Origin: Streptomyces globosus
Lineage (GTDB): Bacteria > Actinomycetota > Actinomycetes > Streptomycetales > Streptomycetaceae
Assembly: GCF_003325375.1 (NCBI RefSeq)
Contig: NZ_CP030862.1
Location: 248,001 to 312,000, forward strand
DNA: 64,000 nt
Direction: 5' to 3'
Part shown: positions 8,148 through 16,718 of the stretch, one piece after another
How the letters are laid out: each line of letters begins with the position of its first letter
Position numbering within the stretch: the first letter of the stretch is position 1
Notes under the pieces: model-generated
What the model was told of the DNA's origin: nothing
The model's database searches: none
What the model saw: only the letters and a program-made list of their open reading frames with translations
Program-made: the position numbers and the translations under genes

Positions 8148-8993
8148 ATGTCGAACACCCTTGATGCCTCCGGAGCCGGTTCGGACACCCCGAACCTCGA
8201 CTTCGCCGGCACGACCCCGTACGAGGACTACGTCCAGGCGGACGTCCTCACCCACCTCCAGCACCCCCGCTCGGACGACCCGGGCGAGATGGTCTTCCTG
8301 GTCACCACCCAGGTCATGGAGCTGTGGTTCACGGTCATCGTCCACGAGTGGGAGACGGCCGCGAGGGCCCTGCGGGAGGACCGCGTCCCTGTCGCGATGG
8401 ACGCGCTGAAACGATCCCTCCGCGAGCTGGAGGCCCTCAACGCCTCCTGGCGCCCGCTCGCCCAGCTCACCCCCGCCCAGTTCAACTCCTACCGCGGCGC
8501 CCTCGGCGAGGGCTCGGGCTTCCAGTCCGCGATGTACCGGCGGATGGAGTTCCTGCTCGGCGAGAAGTCGGCGTCGATGCTGGTCCCGCACCGCGGCGCG
8601 CCGCGCGTCCACGCGGAGCTGGAGAAGGCGCTGCACGAGCCGAGCCTGTACGACGAGGTGCTGCGGCTGCTGGCCCGCCGCGGCCTGCCCGTCCCGCAGT
8701 CCGTCCTCGACCGCGACCTGTCGCGGCGCTACGAGGCCTCGCCCGAGGTCGAGGCCGTGTGGACCGCCCTGTACGGGGACCCCGACGCCCATCCCGACCT
8801 GCACCGCCTCGGCGAGGCCCTCACCGACGTCGCCGAGCTGGTGTGGCGCTGGCGCAACGACCACCTTGTCGCCACGCGGCGCGCGATGGGCGCGAAGACG
8901 GGCACGGGCGGCTCGGCCGGCGTCAGCTGGCTGGAGAAGCGCGCGTCGAAGAACGTCTTCCCCGAGCTGTGGACGGCGCGCAGCCATGTCTGA
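8148..8993 (+). CDS. kynA: tryptophan 2,3-dioxygenase
   Basis: This haem enzyme opens the indole ring of L-tryptophan to N-formylkynurenine. The 281-residue length is normal for bacterial forms. FAGTTPYEDYVQ-like N-terminal sequence, LEALNASWRPLAQLTP and the C-terminal GTGGSAGVSWL match the family. His239 in RNDHLVATRR is the expected proximal haem ligand. GAGGAGACAGCG precedes ATG. kynU follows with an 8-base overlap, so the two are translationally coupled. Confidence 0.95.
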   Translation: MSNTLDASGAGSDTPNLDFAGTTPYEDYVQADVLTHLQHPRSDDPGEMVFLVTTQVMELWFTVIVHEWETAARALREDRVPVAMDALKRSLRELEALNASWRPLAQLTPAQFNSYRGALGEGSGFQSAMYRRMEFLLGEKSASMLVPHRGAPRVHAELEKALHEPSLYDEVLRLLARRGLPVPQSVLDRDLSRRYEASPEVEAVWTALYGDPDAHPDLHRLGEALTDVAELVWRWRNDHLVATRRAMGAKTGTGGSAGVSWLEKRASKNVFPELWTARSHV

Positions 8994-10197
8994 GCCGACC
9001 ACCCGCCGCGCGGCGGAGCTCGCCGAGCGCGCCGCCGGACTCGACGCCGCCGACCCGCTCGCCGGGCTGCGCAAGCGCTTCACCCTGCCGGACGGTGTCG
9101 TCTACCTGGACGGCAACTCGCTCGGCGCGCTCCCCGCGGGAGTGCCGGAGCGCGTCGCGGAGGTCGTCTCCCGCGAGTGGGGGACGGAGCTGATCCGGTC
9201 CTGGAGCAGCGGCACCTGGTGGACGGCGCCGGAGCGGATCGGCGACCGGATCGCCCCGCTCGTCGGCGCCGCGCCCGGGCAGGTCGTCGTGGGCGACTCC
9301 ACCAGCGTCAACCTGTTCAAGGCGCTGGTCGGCGCGGCCCGGCTCGCCGGGCCCGGCCGCACCGAGCTGCTCGTGGACGCCTCCACCTTCCCGACCGACG
9401 GCTACATCGCCGCCTCCGCCGCCCGGATGACGGGGCTGACCGCCGTCCCGGTGGACCCCTCGCGGGCCGCCGCGGCGATGGGGGAGCGCACGGCCGCGGT
9501 CCTGCTCAACCACGTCGACTACCGCAGCGGCCGGCTCCACGACCTGCCCGGTCTGACGCGCGCCGCGCACGCCGCGGGCGCGTTGGCGGTGTGGGACCTG
9601 TGCCATTCGGCGGGCGCGCTGCCCGTCGGGCTCGACGCCCACGGTGTGGACTTCGCGGTCGGCTGCACGTACAAGTACCTCAACGGCGGCCCCGGTTCGC
9701 CCGCGTACCTGTACGTTGCCGAACGCCACCAGGAGGGCTTCGACTCGCCGCTGCCCGGCTGGAACGGGCACGCGGAACCGTTCGCGATGACCCCGGAGTA
9801 CGCGCCCGCCGCGGGCGCCGTCCGGGGGCGGGTCGGCACGCCCGACATCCTGTCGATGCTCGCCCTGGAGGCGGCGCTCGACGCCTGGGACGGGGTGGAG
9901 GTGGAGGCGGTGCGTGCGAAGTCCCTCGCGCTGACCGACTTCTTCCTGGAGTGCGTCGCCGCGTACGTGCCGCAGGGCCGGGTGGAGTCGGTGACTCCGG
10001 CGGCGCACGCCGAGCGCGGCAGCCAGGTCTCGCTGCGCACGGAGGGTGCCCGCGCGGTGATGGACGAGCTGATCGCACGCGGCGTGATCGGGGACTTCCG
10101 CGCCCCGGACGTGCTGCGGTTCGGCTTCACCCCGCTGTACGTCGGCTTCGCCGACGCGGAGCGCGCGGCCCGGACGCTGGGTCACGTTTTCGGGTGA
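8986..10197 (+). CDS. kynU: kynureninase
   Basis: This PLP enzyme cleaves kynurenine to anthranilate and alanine. YLDGNSLGALP near the N-terminus, SWSSGTWW, and Lys230 in GCTYKYLNGGPGS (Schiff-base lysine) are clear family marks, and 403 residues is normal. I choose ATG 8986 because it overlaps the kynA stop (ATGTCTGA); the open frame extends 40 codons upstream inside kynA, which is only shadow coding. With kynA and the hydrolase downstream it would give a tryptophan-to-anthranilate route. Confidence 0.94.
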   Translation: MSEPTTRRAAELAERAAGLDAADPLAGLRKRFTLPDGVVYLDGNSLGALPAGVPERVAEVVSREWGTELIRSWSSGTWWTAPERIGDRIAPLVGAAPGQVVVGDSTSVNLFKALVGAARLAGPGRTELLVDASTFPTDGYIAASAARMTGLTAVPVDPSRAAAAMGERTAAVLLNHVDYRSGRLHDLPGLTRAAHAAGALAVWDLCHSAGALPVGLDAHGVDFAVGCTYKYLNGGPGSPAYLYVAERHQEGFDSPLPGWNGHAEPFAMTPEYAPAAGAVRGRVGTPDILSMLALEAALDAWDGVEVEAVRAKSLALTDFFLECVAAYVPQGRVESVTPAAHAERGSQVSLRTEGARAVMDELIARGVIGDFRAPDVLRFGFTPLYVGFADAERAARTLGHVFG

Positions 10198-10226
10198 TCC
10201 CGGGGCGAAACGTCACGGCACGGGGC

Positions 10227-10247
10227 GGGCGGGGCGCGGTCCCGCCC
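10227..10247. terminator. hairpin after kynU
   Basis: GGGCGGG / CCCGCCC arms with a 7-base loop, 29 bases after the kynU stop. The stem is modest, so read-through into the hydrolase gene is possible. Confidence 0.4.
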
Positions 10248-10381
10248 GTCGCCGCCCGCTCCCGTGCCGGGGCCCGTGACGGGAAACCGACTCCCCGGGA
10301 CAGGCCTGTTCCGGCCTGATACGGTCCCGCTCTGCCGGAACACCGGAACACCAGTCCCACGCGTTACGAGAGGTGGAGCCG

Positions 10382-11269
10382 ATGTCGGATCCCGCAGTCG
10401 AACGGGACGCCGCCGAGGCCGCCTCGGCCTTCGCCCACCCGCCGGTCGCGCCCGACGCGACCGCCGCGTACGGGGAACACCCCGACCACGTCGTGGACTT
10501 CTACGCCCCGCGGGCCGGGGACGGCTCCGCCGCCTCCGCGCCGCTGGTGGTGCTGCTGCACGGCGGGGCCTGGCGCGCCCCGTACGACCGCGCGCACGTG
10601 ACGCCGCTGGCGGACTTCCTGGCGCGGCGGGGTTTTGCCGTGGCCAACGTGGAGTACCGGCGCGGGAGTTCGCTGCCGCACCAGGACGCGGACGGCCCGG
10701 TCGCGGGGCGCTGGCCGGAAACCTTCGACGACGTCGCAGCGGCGATGGACGCCCTGCCGGGGCTGGCCGCCTCCGCGCTGCCGCAGGCGGACCTGCGGCG
10801 CACGGTCGTCACCGGGCACTCGGCGGGCGGCCACCTGGCGCTGTGGGCGGCCGCCCGGCACGTGCTGCCCGCCGGAGCCCCGGCCGGCTGGCGGCTGCCC
10901 GAACCGCCGCCGCTGCGCGGCGTGGTGGCGCTGGCGCCGATCGCGGACTTCGAGGTCGCGGGCAGGCTCGGCGTGTGCGGCGGGGCTGCCGGGCAGCTGC
11001 TGGGCGGCGCGGCGCACCTGGCGGAGCGGTCGCCGTACGCGGACCCGGCGGTGCTGCTGCCGACGGGGATCGCCACCGCCGTGGTGCACGGGCGGGAGGA
11101 CATCGTGGTGCCGGCGGCGGTCGCCGAGTCGTACGTGGAGGCGGCGGCCCGGGCCGGCGAGACGGTGGGGCTGACCCTGCTGGACGGGGTCGGGCACTTC
11201 CCGCTGATCGACCCGGGCGCGGACGCCTGCGCGGTCGTGGCCGAGGAGGTCGCGCAGCTGGCCTGGTAG
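10382..11269 (+). CDS. alpha/beta hydrolase, probable kynurenine formamidase
   Basis: The 295-residue hydrolase has HGGAW (oxyanion motif, from residue 60) and GHSAGG with nucleophile Ser147. A catalytic Asp probably lies in VVHGREDIVVP and the His in GVGHFPL. The HGGxW plus GHSAGGH pattern is shared by arylformamidases, which hydrolyse N-formylkynurenine. That step is otherwise missing between kynA and kynU, so this is the best candidate. It is 184 bases after kynU, so it may have its own promoter. ATG follows AGAGGTGGAG; a GTG 9 bases upstream is an alternative start. Confidence 0.75.
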   Translation: MSDPAVERDAAEAASAFAHPPVAPDATAAYGEHPDHVVDFYAPRAGDGSAASAPLVVLLHGGAWRAPYDRAHVTPLADFLARRGFAVANVEYRRGSSLPHQDADGPVAGRWPETFDDVAAAMDALPGLAASALPQADLRRTVVTGHSAGGHLALWAAARHVLPAGAPAGWRLPEPPPLRGVVALAPIADFEVAGRLGVCGGAAGQLLGGAAHLAERSPYADPAVLLPTGIATAVVHGREDIVVPAAVAESYVEAAARAGETVGLTLLDGVGHFPLIDPGADACAVVAEEVAQLAW

Positions 11270-11320
11270 GCGCGGGCGCCGTGCGCAGGCCCAGGCGGCA
11301 CCCGTCGGCCGCGGCCGGTG

Positions 11321-11923
11321 TCAGGCCGTCGCGGCGAGGCGGGCGGCGAAGCGGGCCAGCCGTGCGCCCTGGTGGCGGGCCGCGGCGAGGGCCTCCTCGG
11401 TGACGGGGCCGCTGCCGCCGGGGTGCGAGGTGCCGTACGGGTTTCCGCCGGCGGCGAAGACGGCCGGGTCGGTGAAGCCGGGGGCGACGATGACCGAGCC
11501 CCAGTGGTGGAAGGTGTTGTACAGCGCGAGGAGCGTGGACTCGTTGCCGCCGTGGGCGTTGTGCGCGCTGGTGAAGCCGGTTGCCGGCTTGTCGGCCAGG
11601 GCGCCCTGCTGCCAGAGGCCGCCGGTGGTGTCGAGGAACTGCTTCAGCTGGCCGGCGATGTTGCCGTAGCGGGTGGGGGAGCCGATCGCGTAGGCGTTGG
11701 CCCAGGAGAGGTCGTCGAGGGTGGCGGTCTCGACGTCCTTCGCGGCCTCGACGTGCTCGCGCCACGCGGGGTTGGAGTCGATGGCGGCGTCCGGGGCGAG
11801 TTCGGGCACGCGGCGCAGGCGCACCTCCGCGCCGGCCTTCTCGGCGCCTTCGGCGACGGCCTGCGCGAGGGCGTGGACGTTCCCGGTGGACGAGTAGTAG
11901 ACGACGGCGACCTTGGCACCCAT
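11321..11923 (-). CDS. wrbA: NAD(P)H:quinone oxidoreductase, WrbA type
   Basis: This flavodoxin-fold enzyme performs two-electron quinone reduction. The phosphate-binding loop YYSSTGN begins at residue 9, and GSPTRYGNIAGQLKQFLD and FTSAHNAHGGNE are WrbA hallmarks; 200 residues is the usual length. AGGAGGAG precedes ATG. It is transcribed away from a TetR regulator across 101 bases holding two matching operators, so it is probably repressed by that regulator and induced by a quinone or electrophile. Confidence 0.93.
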   Translation of the reverse strand: MGAKVAVVYYSSTGNVHALAQAVAEGAEKAGAEVRLRRVPELAPDAAIDSNPAWREHVEAAKDVETATLDDLSWANAYAIGSPTRYGNIAGQLKQFLDTTGGLWQQGALADKPATGFTSAHNAHGGNESTLLALYNTFHHWGSVIVAPGFTDPAVFAAGGNPYGTSHPGGSGPVTEEALAAARHQGARLARFAARLAATA

Positions 11924-11942
11924 GGTGAATCTCCTCCTGGTG

Positions 11943-12018
11943 AAGCGGATCGCTATCCGCTTTCGCTGAGCAGAGTCAATCGGATAGAAATCCGTTTGGC
12001 AAGCGGATCCGGTAGCCT
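11943..12018. promoter_or_regulatory. duplicated TetR operators between wrbA and its regulator
   Basis: Site 1 (11943-11962) is AAGCGGAT-CGCT-ATCCGCTT, perfect 8-bp arms. Site 2 (11978-11997) is AATCGGAT-AGAA-ATCCGTTT, 7 of 8 bases paired. A further AAGCGGAT half-site lies at 12001-12008. The TetR gene's -10 TAGCCT is at 12013-12018. On the minus strand TTGACT lies between the two sites and is a likely wrbA -35. Both genes should be controlled from here. Confidence 0.75.
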
Positions 12019-12024
12019 GCCTGC

Positions 12025-12624
12025 ATGAGCCGCACCGAGCTGCCCGTCACGGGCCAGGCCCCGCCGGAGCGGGCGGACGCCGCCCGCAACCGGCGCAGGA
12101 TCCTGGACGCGGCCGCCCGGCTGCTCGCCGACCAGGGGCCGGATGCCGTCACGATGAACGCCGTCGCGCACGCGGCCGGCATCGGCGTCGGCACCGTCTA
12201 CCGCCGCTTCGGCGGCGTCAGCGGCCTGCTGCTCGCCCTGCTGGACGAGGGCGAGAAGCGCTTCCAGGAGGCGTTCCTCGCCGGCCCGCCCCCGCTGGGC
12301 CCCGGGGCGCCCCCGGAGGAGCGGCTGCGCGCGTTCCTGCACGCGCTGGCCGATCGGCTCTCCGCCTGCCGGGCCGTGATGGGCGCCGCCGAGGCTGCGT
12401 CGCCGGGAGCCCGGTACGGCAGCGGCGCCTACCTCACCCTGCACACGCACGTGTCCCTGCTGCTGCGGCAGGCCCGCCCGGAGGCGGACGCGCCGGTCCT
12501 GGCCCACCTGCTGCTCGCTCCCTTCGTCCCGAGCCTGTTCGAGCACCTGACGGCGGAGCGGGAGGTGTCGCCCGACCGGATCAAGGCGGGCATCGACGCC
12601 CTGCTGGGAGCGGGCGGGGGGTGA
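12025..12624 (+). CDS. TetR family transcriptional regulator
   Basis: The 199-residue protein has an N-terminal helix-turn-helix (NRRRILDAAARLLADQGP, then HAAGIGVGTVYRRFG, residues about 20-65) and a divergent ligand-binding C-terminal half. TAGCCT ends 6 bases before ATG, so the mRNA is probably leaderless. The duplicated operators upstream suggest autorepression and repression of wrbA. The inducer is unknown; wrbA suggests quinones. Confidence 0.9.
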   Translation: MSRTELPVTGQAPPERADAARNRRRILDAAARLLADQGPDAVTMNAVAHAAGIGVGTVYRRFGGVSGLLLALLDEGEKRFQEAFLAGPPPLGPGAPPEERLRAFLHALADRLSACRAVMGAAEAASPGARYGSGAYLTLHTHVSLLLRQARPEADAPVLAHLLLAPFVPSLFEHLTAEREVSPDRIKAGIDALLGAGGG

Positions 12625-12736
12625 GCCGCCCGCCCCCTCCGGGGCCCCGCCCGCTGTGATCAAGCCATGGCCTGATCGGTAACCTGGGCGTCCGAATCCG
12701 ATCACGGGTTCGAGTAGTAGACCTCAGGGGGGAACG

Positions 12737-14359
12737 GTGCTCCGCCACCGACTCGTTTTTCCGGCTGCCCTCGTGGCGGCAGCCGCCGTACTGGCGCCGG
12801 GAGCAGCCCACGCGGCCCCGGCGGCTCCGGCCGCCGTGACAGGGGCCTCCGACCCGCAGTCGTACACGGCCCCGCCCTACTGGACCGTGCGCACCCCGCT
12901 GGGCGACGGCCCGATCGGCCACGACGGCCTCCAGATCGACCTGCACGCGGGGATGTTCACCGCGCACGGCATCCACCTGGAGGCCGCGGCCCTCGACGTC
13001 CGCGGCCCGTCGTCCGTCACCGTCGAGTGGGGCGACGGAGCGAAGGACACGGCGGAGATCACCGAGCCCGCCGACATCAAGCGCCTGGACCACGCCCACA
13101 CGTACGCCGAGGTCGGCACCTACACCGTGACGTACACGGTGACCGACGCCGCGCACAACGTGCGGGCCGTCAACAAGGTCATCGTCACCACGGCGGGCGC
13201 CGAGTTCACCGCGCACGCGCCGACCCGCCTCCTCGACACCCGCGACGGGACGGGTGCCGCGAAGGCCAAGGTCGCCGGGCGCAGCAGCGCCCGCGTGAAG
13301 GCCGCCGGCAACGCCCGGATCCCGGCCGGAGCCACGGCCGTCGCGCTGAACGTGACGGTGACCAACACCGTCGAGGCCGGGTACGTCACCGCGTTCGCCG
13401 GGAAGGGCGCCCGGCGGCCGGACACCTCGAACCTCAACTACGCGCCCGGGCAGACCGTCCCCAACCTGGTGATCGTCCCCGTGGGCGACGACGGCCACGT
13501 CGAGCTCTTCAACGGCGGCTGGGCCCCGGTGGACCTCATCGCGGACGTGACCGGCTACTTCACCCGGTCCGCGGCAGCCGGCTACACCCCGCTGGCGCCG
13601 GCGCGCCTCGTCGACACCCGCGAGGGGCTCGGCACCGCGCAGGGGCAGGTGCCCGGCCAGGGGGCCTTCACCGTGGCGGCCGCCGGGGCGGGGAAGGTCC
13701 CGAAGGGCGCCACCGCGGTCGCCCTGAACGTCACCGCGACCAACCCGGCGGAGGCCGGGCACCTGACTGTTTTCCCGAGCGGCCAGTCGGCGCCGAGCAC
13801 GTCCAGCGTCAACTTCACGGCGGGGCAGACCGTCGCCAACGCGGTGGTCGTGCCGGTGGGCGCGGACGGGAAGATCAGCGTCCGCAACGGCAGCTGGAAG
13901 GGCGCCGACGTCGTGGTCGACGTGGTCGGCTACTACAGCCCCGACAGCAGGGCCGCCTACCGGCCGTTCCACCCGTTCCGGCTCGCGGACACCCGCGAGG
14001 ACAGCCGGCACCGCCCCCGCGGCCCCGTCCCGGCCCGCGACTACCTCGCGCTGCCGTTCACCGGCGAATCCCCGGTGCCGCCGGCGGGCTGGGTGCTGAA
14101 CACCACGGTCACCAACACGACCGAGGCCGGCCACCTGTCGGTCGCCCCCGACCCGAACACGTGGGCGGACTACCAGAAGGGCATCGCGGCGAAGCCGGAG
14201 CGGCCCCTCTCCTCCTCCCTGAACTGGGGCGCGGGCATGACCGTGCCCAACCTCGTCCAGACGCCCGCCGGGCCGGGCGCCGTCATCGACTTCTGGAACC
14301 AGGGCTGGCAGCCGGTCGACGTGATCGTCGACTGCCTCGGCGTCTACGAGACGGACTGA
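12737..14359 (+). CDS. secreted protein with PKD-like domain and three VxGYF repeats
   Basis: A Sec signal peptide (residues 1-31, ending AHA) precedes a PKD-like immunoglobulin fold (about 75-155; VEWGDG, then YAEVGTYTVTYTVTD). Three copies of a roughly 120-residue repeat follow. Each starts with an R-L-x-DTR motif, passes ALNVTxTN and GQTVxN and ends near VDxxGYF; the third copy is more diverged. The repeat is widespread in actinobacterial exported proteins, and I cannot name a function; cell-surface or adhesin roles are possible. GTG follows AGGGGGGAAC. A strong terminator separates it from purA. Confidence 0.8.
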   Translation: MLRHRLVFPAALVAAAAVLAPGAAHAAPAAPAAVTGASDPQSYTAPPYWTVRTPLGDGPIGHDGLQIDLHAGMFTAHGIHLEAAALDVRGPSSVTVEWGDGAKDTAEITEPADIKRLDHAHTYAEVGTYTVTYTVTDAAHNVRAVNKVIVTTAGAEFTAHAPTRLLDTRDGTGAAKAKVAGRSSARVKAAGNARIPAGATAVALNVTVTNTVEAGYVTAFAGKGARRPDTSNLNYAPGQTVPNLVIVPVGDDGHVELFNGGWAPVDLIADVTGYFTRSAAAGYTPLAPARLVDTREGLGTAQGQVPGQGAFTVAAAGAGKVPKGATAVALNVTATNPAEAGHLTVFPSGQSAPSTSSVNFTAGQTVANAVVVPVGADGKISVRNGSWKGADVVVDVVGYYSPDSRAAYRPFHPFRLADTREDSRHRPRGPVPARDYLALPFTGESPVPPAGWVLNTTVTNTTEAGHLSVAPDPNTWADYQKGIAAKPERPLSSSLNWGAGMTVPNLVQTPAGPGAVIDFWNQGWQPVDVIVDCLGVYETD

Positions 14360-14369
14360 CCGGAACGCG

Positions 14370-14407
14370 AAGGGGGGCGGTGCACCGTGCGGTGCACCGC
14401 CCCCCTT
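14370..14407. terminator. strong bidirectional terminator
   Basis: Perfect 17-bp arms AAGGGGGGCGGTGCACC / GGTGCACCGCCCCCCTT with a GTGC loop lie between two convergent genes. The As and Ts at the ends give a short T-run in each direction. Confidence 0.92.
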
Positions 14408-14443
14408 GCGGCGGACGGGTGTCGGGCCGTCCCGTCCGGAGGC

Positions 14444-15727
14444 CTAGAGGAACGAGTTGATCTCGATCGTCTCGGTGCGGCCGGGGCCGACGCCGATCGC
14501 GGAGATCGGGGCGCCCGACATCTCCTCCAGGGCCTTCACGTACGCCTGCGCGTTCTTCGGCAGGTCGGAGAAGGTCTTGGCCTTGGTGATGTCCTCGGAC
14601 CAGCCCGGCAGGTTCTCGTAGATCGGCTTCGCGTGGTGGAAGTCCGTCTGCGAGTACGGCAGCTCCTCGACGCGCTTGCCGTCGATCTCGTACGCGACGC
14701 ACACGGGGATCTGCTCCCAGCCGGTCAGCACGTCCAGCTTGGTCAGGAAGAAGTCCGTCAGGCCGTTCACGCGGGTGGCGTAGCGGGCGATCGGGGCGTC
14801 GAACCAGCCGCAGCGCCGGTCGCGGCCGGTGGTCACGCCGCGCTCGCCGCCGATGCGGCGCAGGTCCTCGCCGTCCTGGTCGAACAGCTCGGTCGGGAAC
14901 GGGCCCGCGCCGACGCGGGTCGTGTAGGCCTTCAGGATGCCGATGACGCGGCTGATCCGGGTCGGGCCGACGCCCGTGCCGGTGCAGGCGCCGCCCGCGG
15001 TGGGGTTCGAGGAGGTCACGAACGGGTACGTGCCGTGGTCGACGTCGAGGAGGGTGCCCTGGCCGCCCTCGAACAGCACGACCTTGTCCTCGTCGAGCGC
15101 GTTGTTGAGGATCAGGGTGGTGTCCGCGACGTACGGCTTGATCTGGTCCGCGTACTGGAGCATCTCCTCCACGATCGCGGCGGCCTCGATCGCGCGGCGG
15201 TTGTACAGCTTGGCGAGCAGCTGGTTCTTGTTCTCCAGCGCCGCCTCGACCTTCTGGATGAGGATCGACTCGTCGTAGAGGTCCTGGACGCGGATGCCGA
15301 CGCGGTTGATCTTGTCCGCGTACGTCGGGCCGATGCCGCGGCCGGTCGTGCCGATCTTGCGCTTGCCGAGGAAGCGCTCGCCGACCTTGTCGAGGGTGAC
15401 GTTGTACGGCGTGATCAGGTGGGCGTTTCCGCTGATCAGCAGCTTCGAGGTGTCGATGCCGCGCTCGTTCAGCCCGCGCAGCTCGGACAGGAGCACGGAC
15501 GGGTCGACGACGACGCCGTTGCCGATGACCGGGGTGCATCCGGGGGACAGGATGCCGGACGGGAGAAGGTGCAGCGCGTACTTCTGGTCGCCTACGACGA
15601 CCGTGTGGCCGGCGTTGTTGCCGCCCTGGTAGCGCACCACGTAGTCAACGGATCCACCGAGCAGGTCGGTGGCCTTCCCCTTGCCCTCGTCACCCCACTG
15701 AGCTCCGAGCAGCACAAGAGCGGGCAC
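14444..15727 (-). CDS. purA: adenylosuccinate synthetase
   Basis: PurA condenses IMP and aspartate using GTP, the first step from IMP to AMP. The 427-residue protein starts [18 protein letters not shown], giving the GTP-binding loop at residues 12-18, and later has [11 protein letters not shown] and the GVGPTR family motif. I choose the GTG at 15727, preceded by GGAAGAGG; the open frame runs further upstream but without family sequence. The leader of about 140 bases contains a hairpin. No other purine genes adjoin it. Confidence 0.95.
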   Translation of the reverse strand: MPALVLLGAQWGDEGKGKATDLLGGSVDYVVRYQGGNNAGHTVVVGDQKYALHLLPSGILSPGCTPVIGNGVVVDPSVLLSELRGLNERGIDTSKLLISGNAHLITPYNVTLDKVGERFLGKRKIGTTGRGIGPTYADKINRVGIRVQDLYDESILIQKVEAALENKNQLLAKLYNRRAIEAAAIVEEMLQYADQIKPYVADTTLILNNALDEDKVVLFEGGQGTLLDVDHGTYPFVTSSNPTAGGACTGTGVGPTRISRVIGILKAYTTRVGAGPFPTELFDQDGEDLRRIGGERGVTTGRDRRCGWFDAPIARYATRVNGLTDFFLTKLDVLTGWEQIPVCVAYEIDGKRVEELPYSQTDFHHAKPIYENLPGWSEDITKAKTFSDLPKNAQAYVKALEEMSGAPISAIGVGPGRTETIEINSFL

Positions 15728-15828
15728 AGGCGTACACCTCTTCCGGATGGGGCATGTCCAAGGCCAGGGGGCGTACGACGATGTACACCGCAGGCTGGGC
15801 CGTCGGACCGGTACCCCGGAATAGACGA

Positions 15829-15856
15829 AGGCCCTGGCGCAATAGCGCAAGGGCCT
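15829..15856. promoter_or_regulatory. hairpin in purA leader region
   Basis: AGGCCCT / AGGGCCT arms enclose GCGC-AATA-GCGC, a 28-base stem with one mismatch. On the minus strand a possible -10 (TAGCAT, about 15869-15874) precedes it, so the purA transcript may begin with this hairpin. It could be an attenuator, or a barrier between the divergent genes. Confidence 0.4.
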
Positions 15857-15890
15857 CTTGCACAAAGATGCTACCCGAGGAAGGACCGAG

Positions 15891-16718
15891 GTGTCGGCTC
15901 CGGAGCCCACCATGAGCCCTGCGGGCGCGCCGGTCGGCGGCCTGCTCGTGCTCGTCGACCCGGTCGCGCGCCGTCTCGACGGAGAGTCCGTGCGCATCGC
16001 GAGGGACGTGCTGTCGGCCGGGGCGGCGGCGAAGATCTGCCTCCCCCAGTCGCCGGAGGAGTTCGCGCGGGCCCTCGCCCGCCGCGGCCATCGGCGGCCG
16101 GTGATCGTCGGCGACGACCGGGCCCTCGTACGGGCGGTCGGGCTGCTGCACCGGGAGCGGGAGCTCGACGGGGAGGCCCTCTCGGTGGTTCCCGTGGGGC
16201 AGGCGGGCTCGCTGGGGCTGGCGCGGCTGCTGGGGGTCCCCTTGTCGGCGGTGTCCGCGGCGCGGGCGGCCCTGGACGGGGTCGTCGGCGTCCGCGACCT
16301 GCTCGTCGACGACAGCGACGGCGTCGTCCTCGGCGGACTGCGCATCCCGCCCGTCCGGCCGCCCGCGCCCCGGGCGGGCGGGGCGTCGGTGCGCAGCGCC
16401 TACCGGTCGCTGGTGCGGACGCTCGCCGGGCCGCCCGCGGCGCCGGCCGCGGGGCACCGGCTGCGGGTGGAGGCCGACGGGGTGGTGCTGGCCGACGTGG
16501 ACCGCCCCGTCGACGACGTCGCGGTCGCGCCCGGCGGGGGCGGCCTGGCGGAGGTCGCCGTCCGCGCGGAGGGCGCCGTGGTCCGGGCCCGCGCCGCGGC
16601 GGTCACGGTGGCGGGAGCCGACTTCCGCTACCGGGCCGACGCGGCGGTCTCCGGGCCGGTCCGGCGGCGGACGTGGACCGTGCGGCCGGCGGCCTGGGGG
16701 CTCATCCTGCCGCGCTGA
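15891..16718 (+). CDS. degenerate diacylglycerol-kinase-like protein
   Basis: The 275-residue protein follows the DAGK/sphingosine-kinase layout loosely. [19 protein letters not shown] corresponds to the PxGTxNDxAR segment, but the nucleotide-binding GGDGT is replaced by VGDDRAL and the conserved asparagine is missing. Catalysis is therefore doubtful. A beta-rich C-terminal half with [12 protein letters not shown] fits the second DAGK domain. GTG follows GGAAGGACCGAG. It diverges from purA and overlaps the 3' end of the MFS gene by 17 bases. Confidence 0.6.
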   Translation: MSAPEPTMSPAGAPVGGLLVLVDPVARRLDGESVRIARDVLSAGAAAKICLPQSPEEFARALARRGHRRPVIVGDDRALVRAVGLLHRERELDGEALSVVPVGQAGSLGLARLLGVPLSAVSAARAALDGVVGVRDLLVDDSDGVVLGGLRIPPVRPPAPRAGGASVRSAYRSLVRTLAGPPAAPAAGHRLRVEADGVVLADVDRPVDDVAVAPGGGGLAEVAVRAEGAVVRARAAAVTVAGADFRYRADAAVSGPVRRRTWTVRPAAWGLILPR

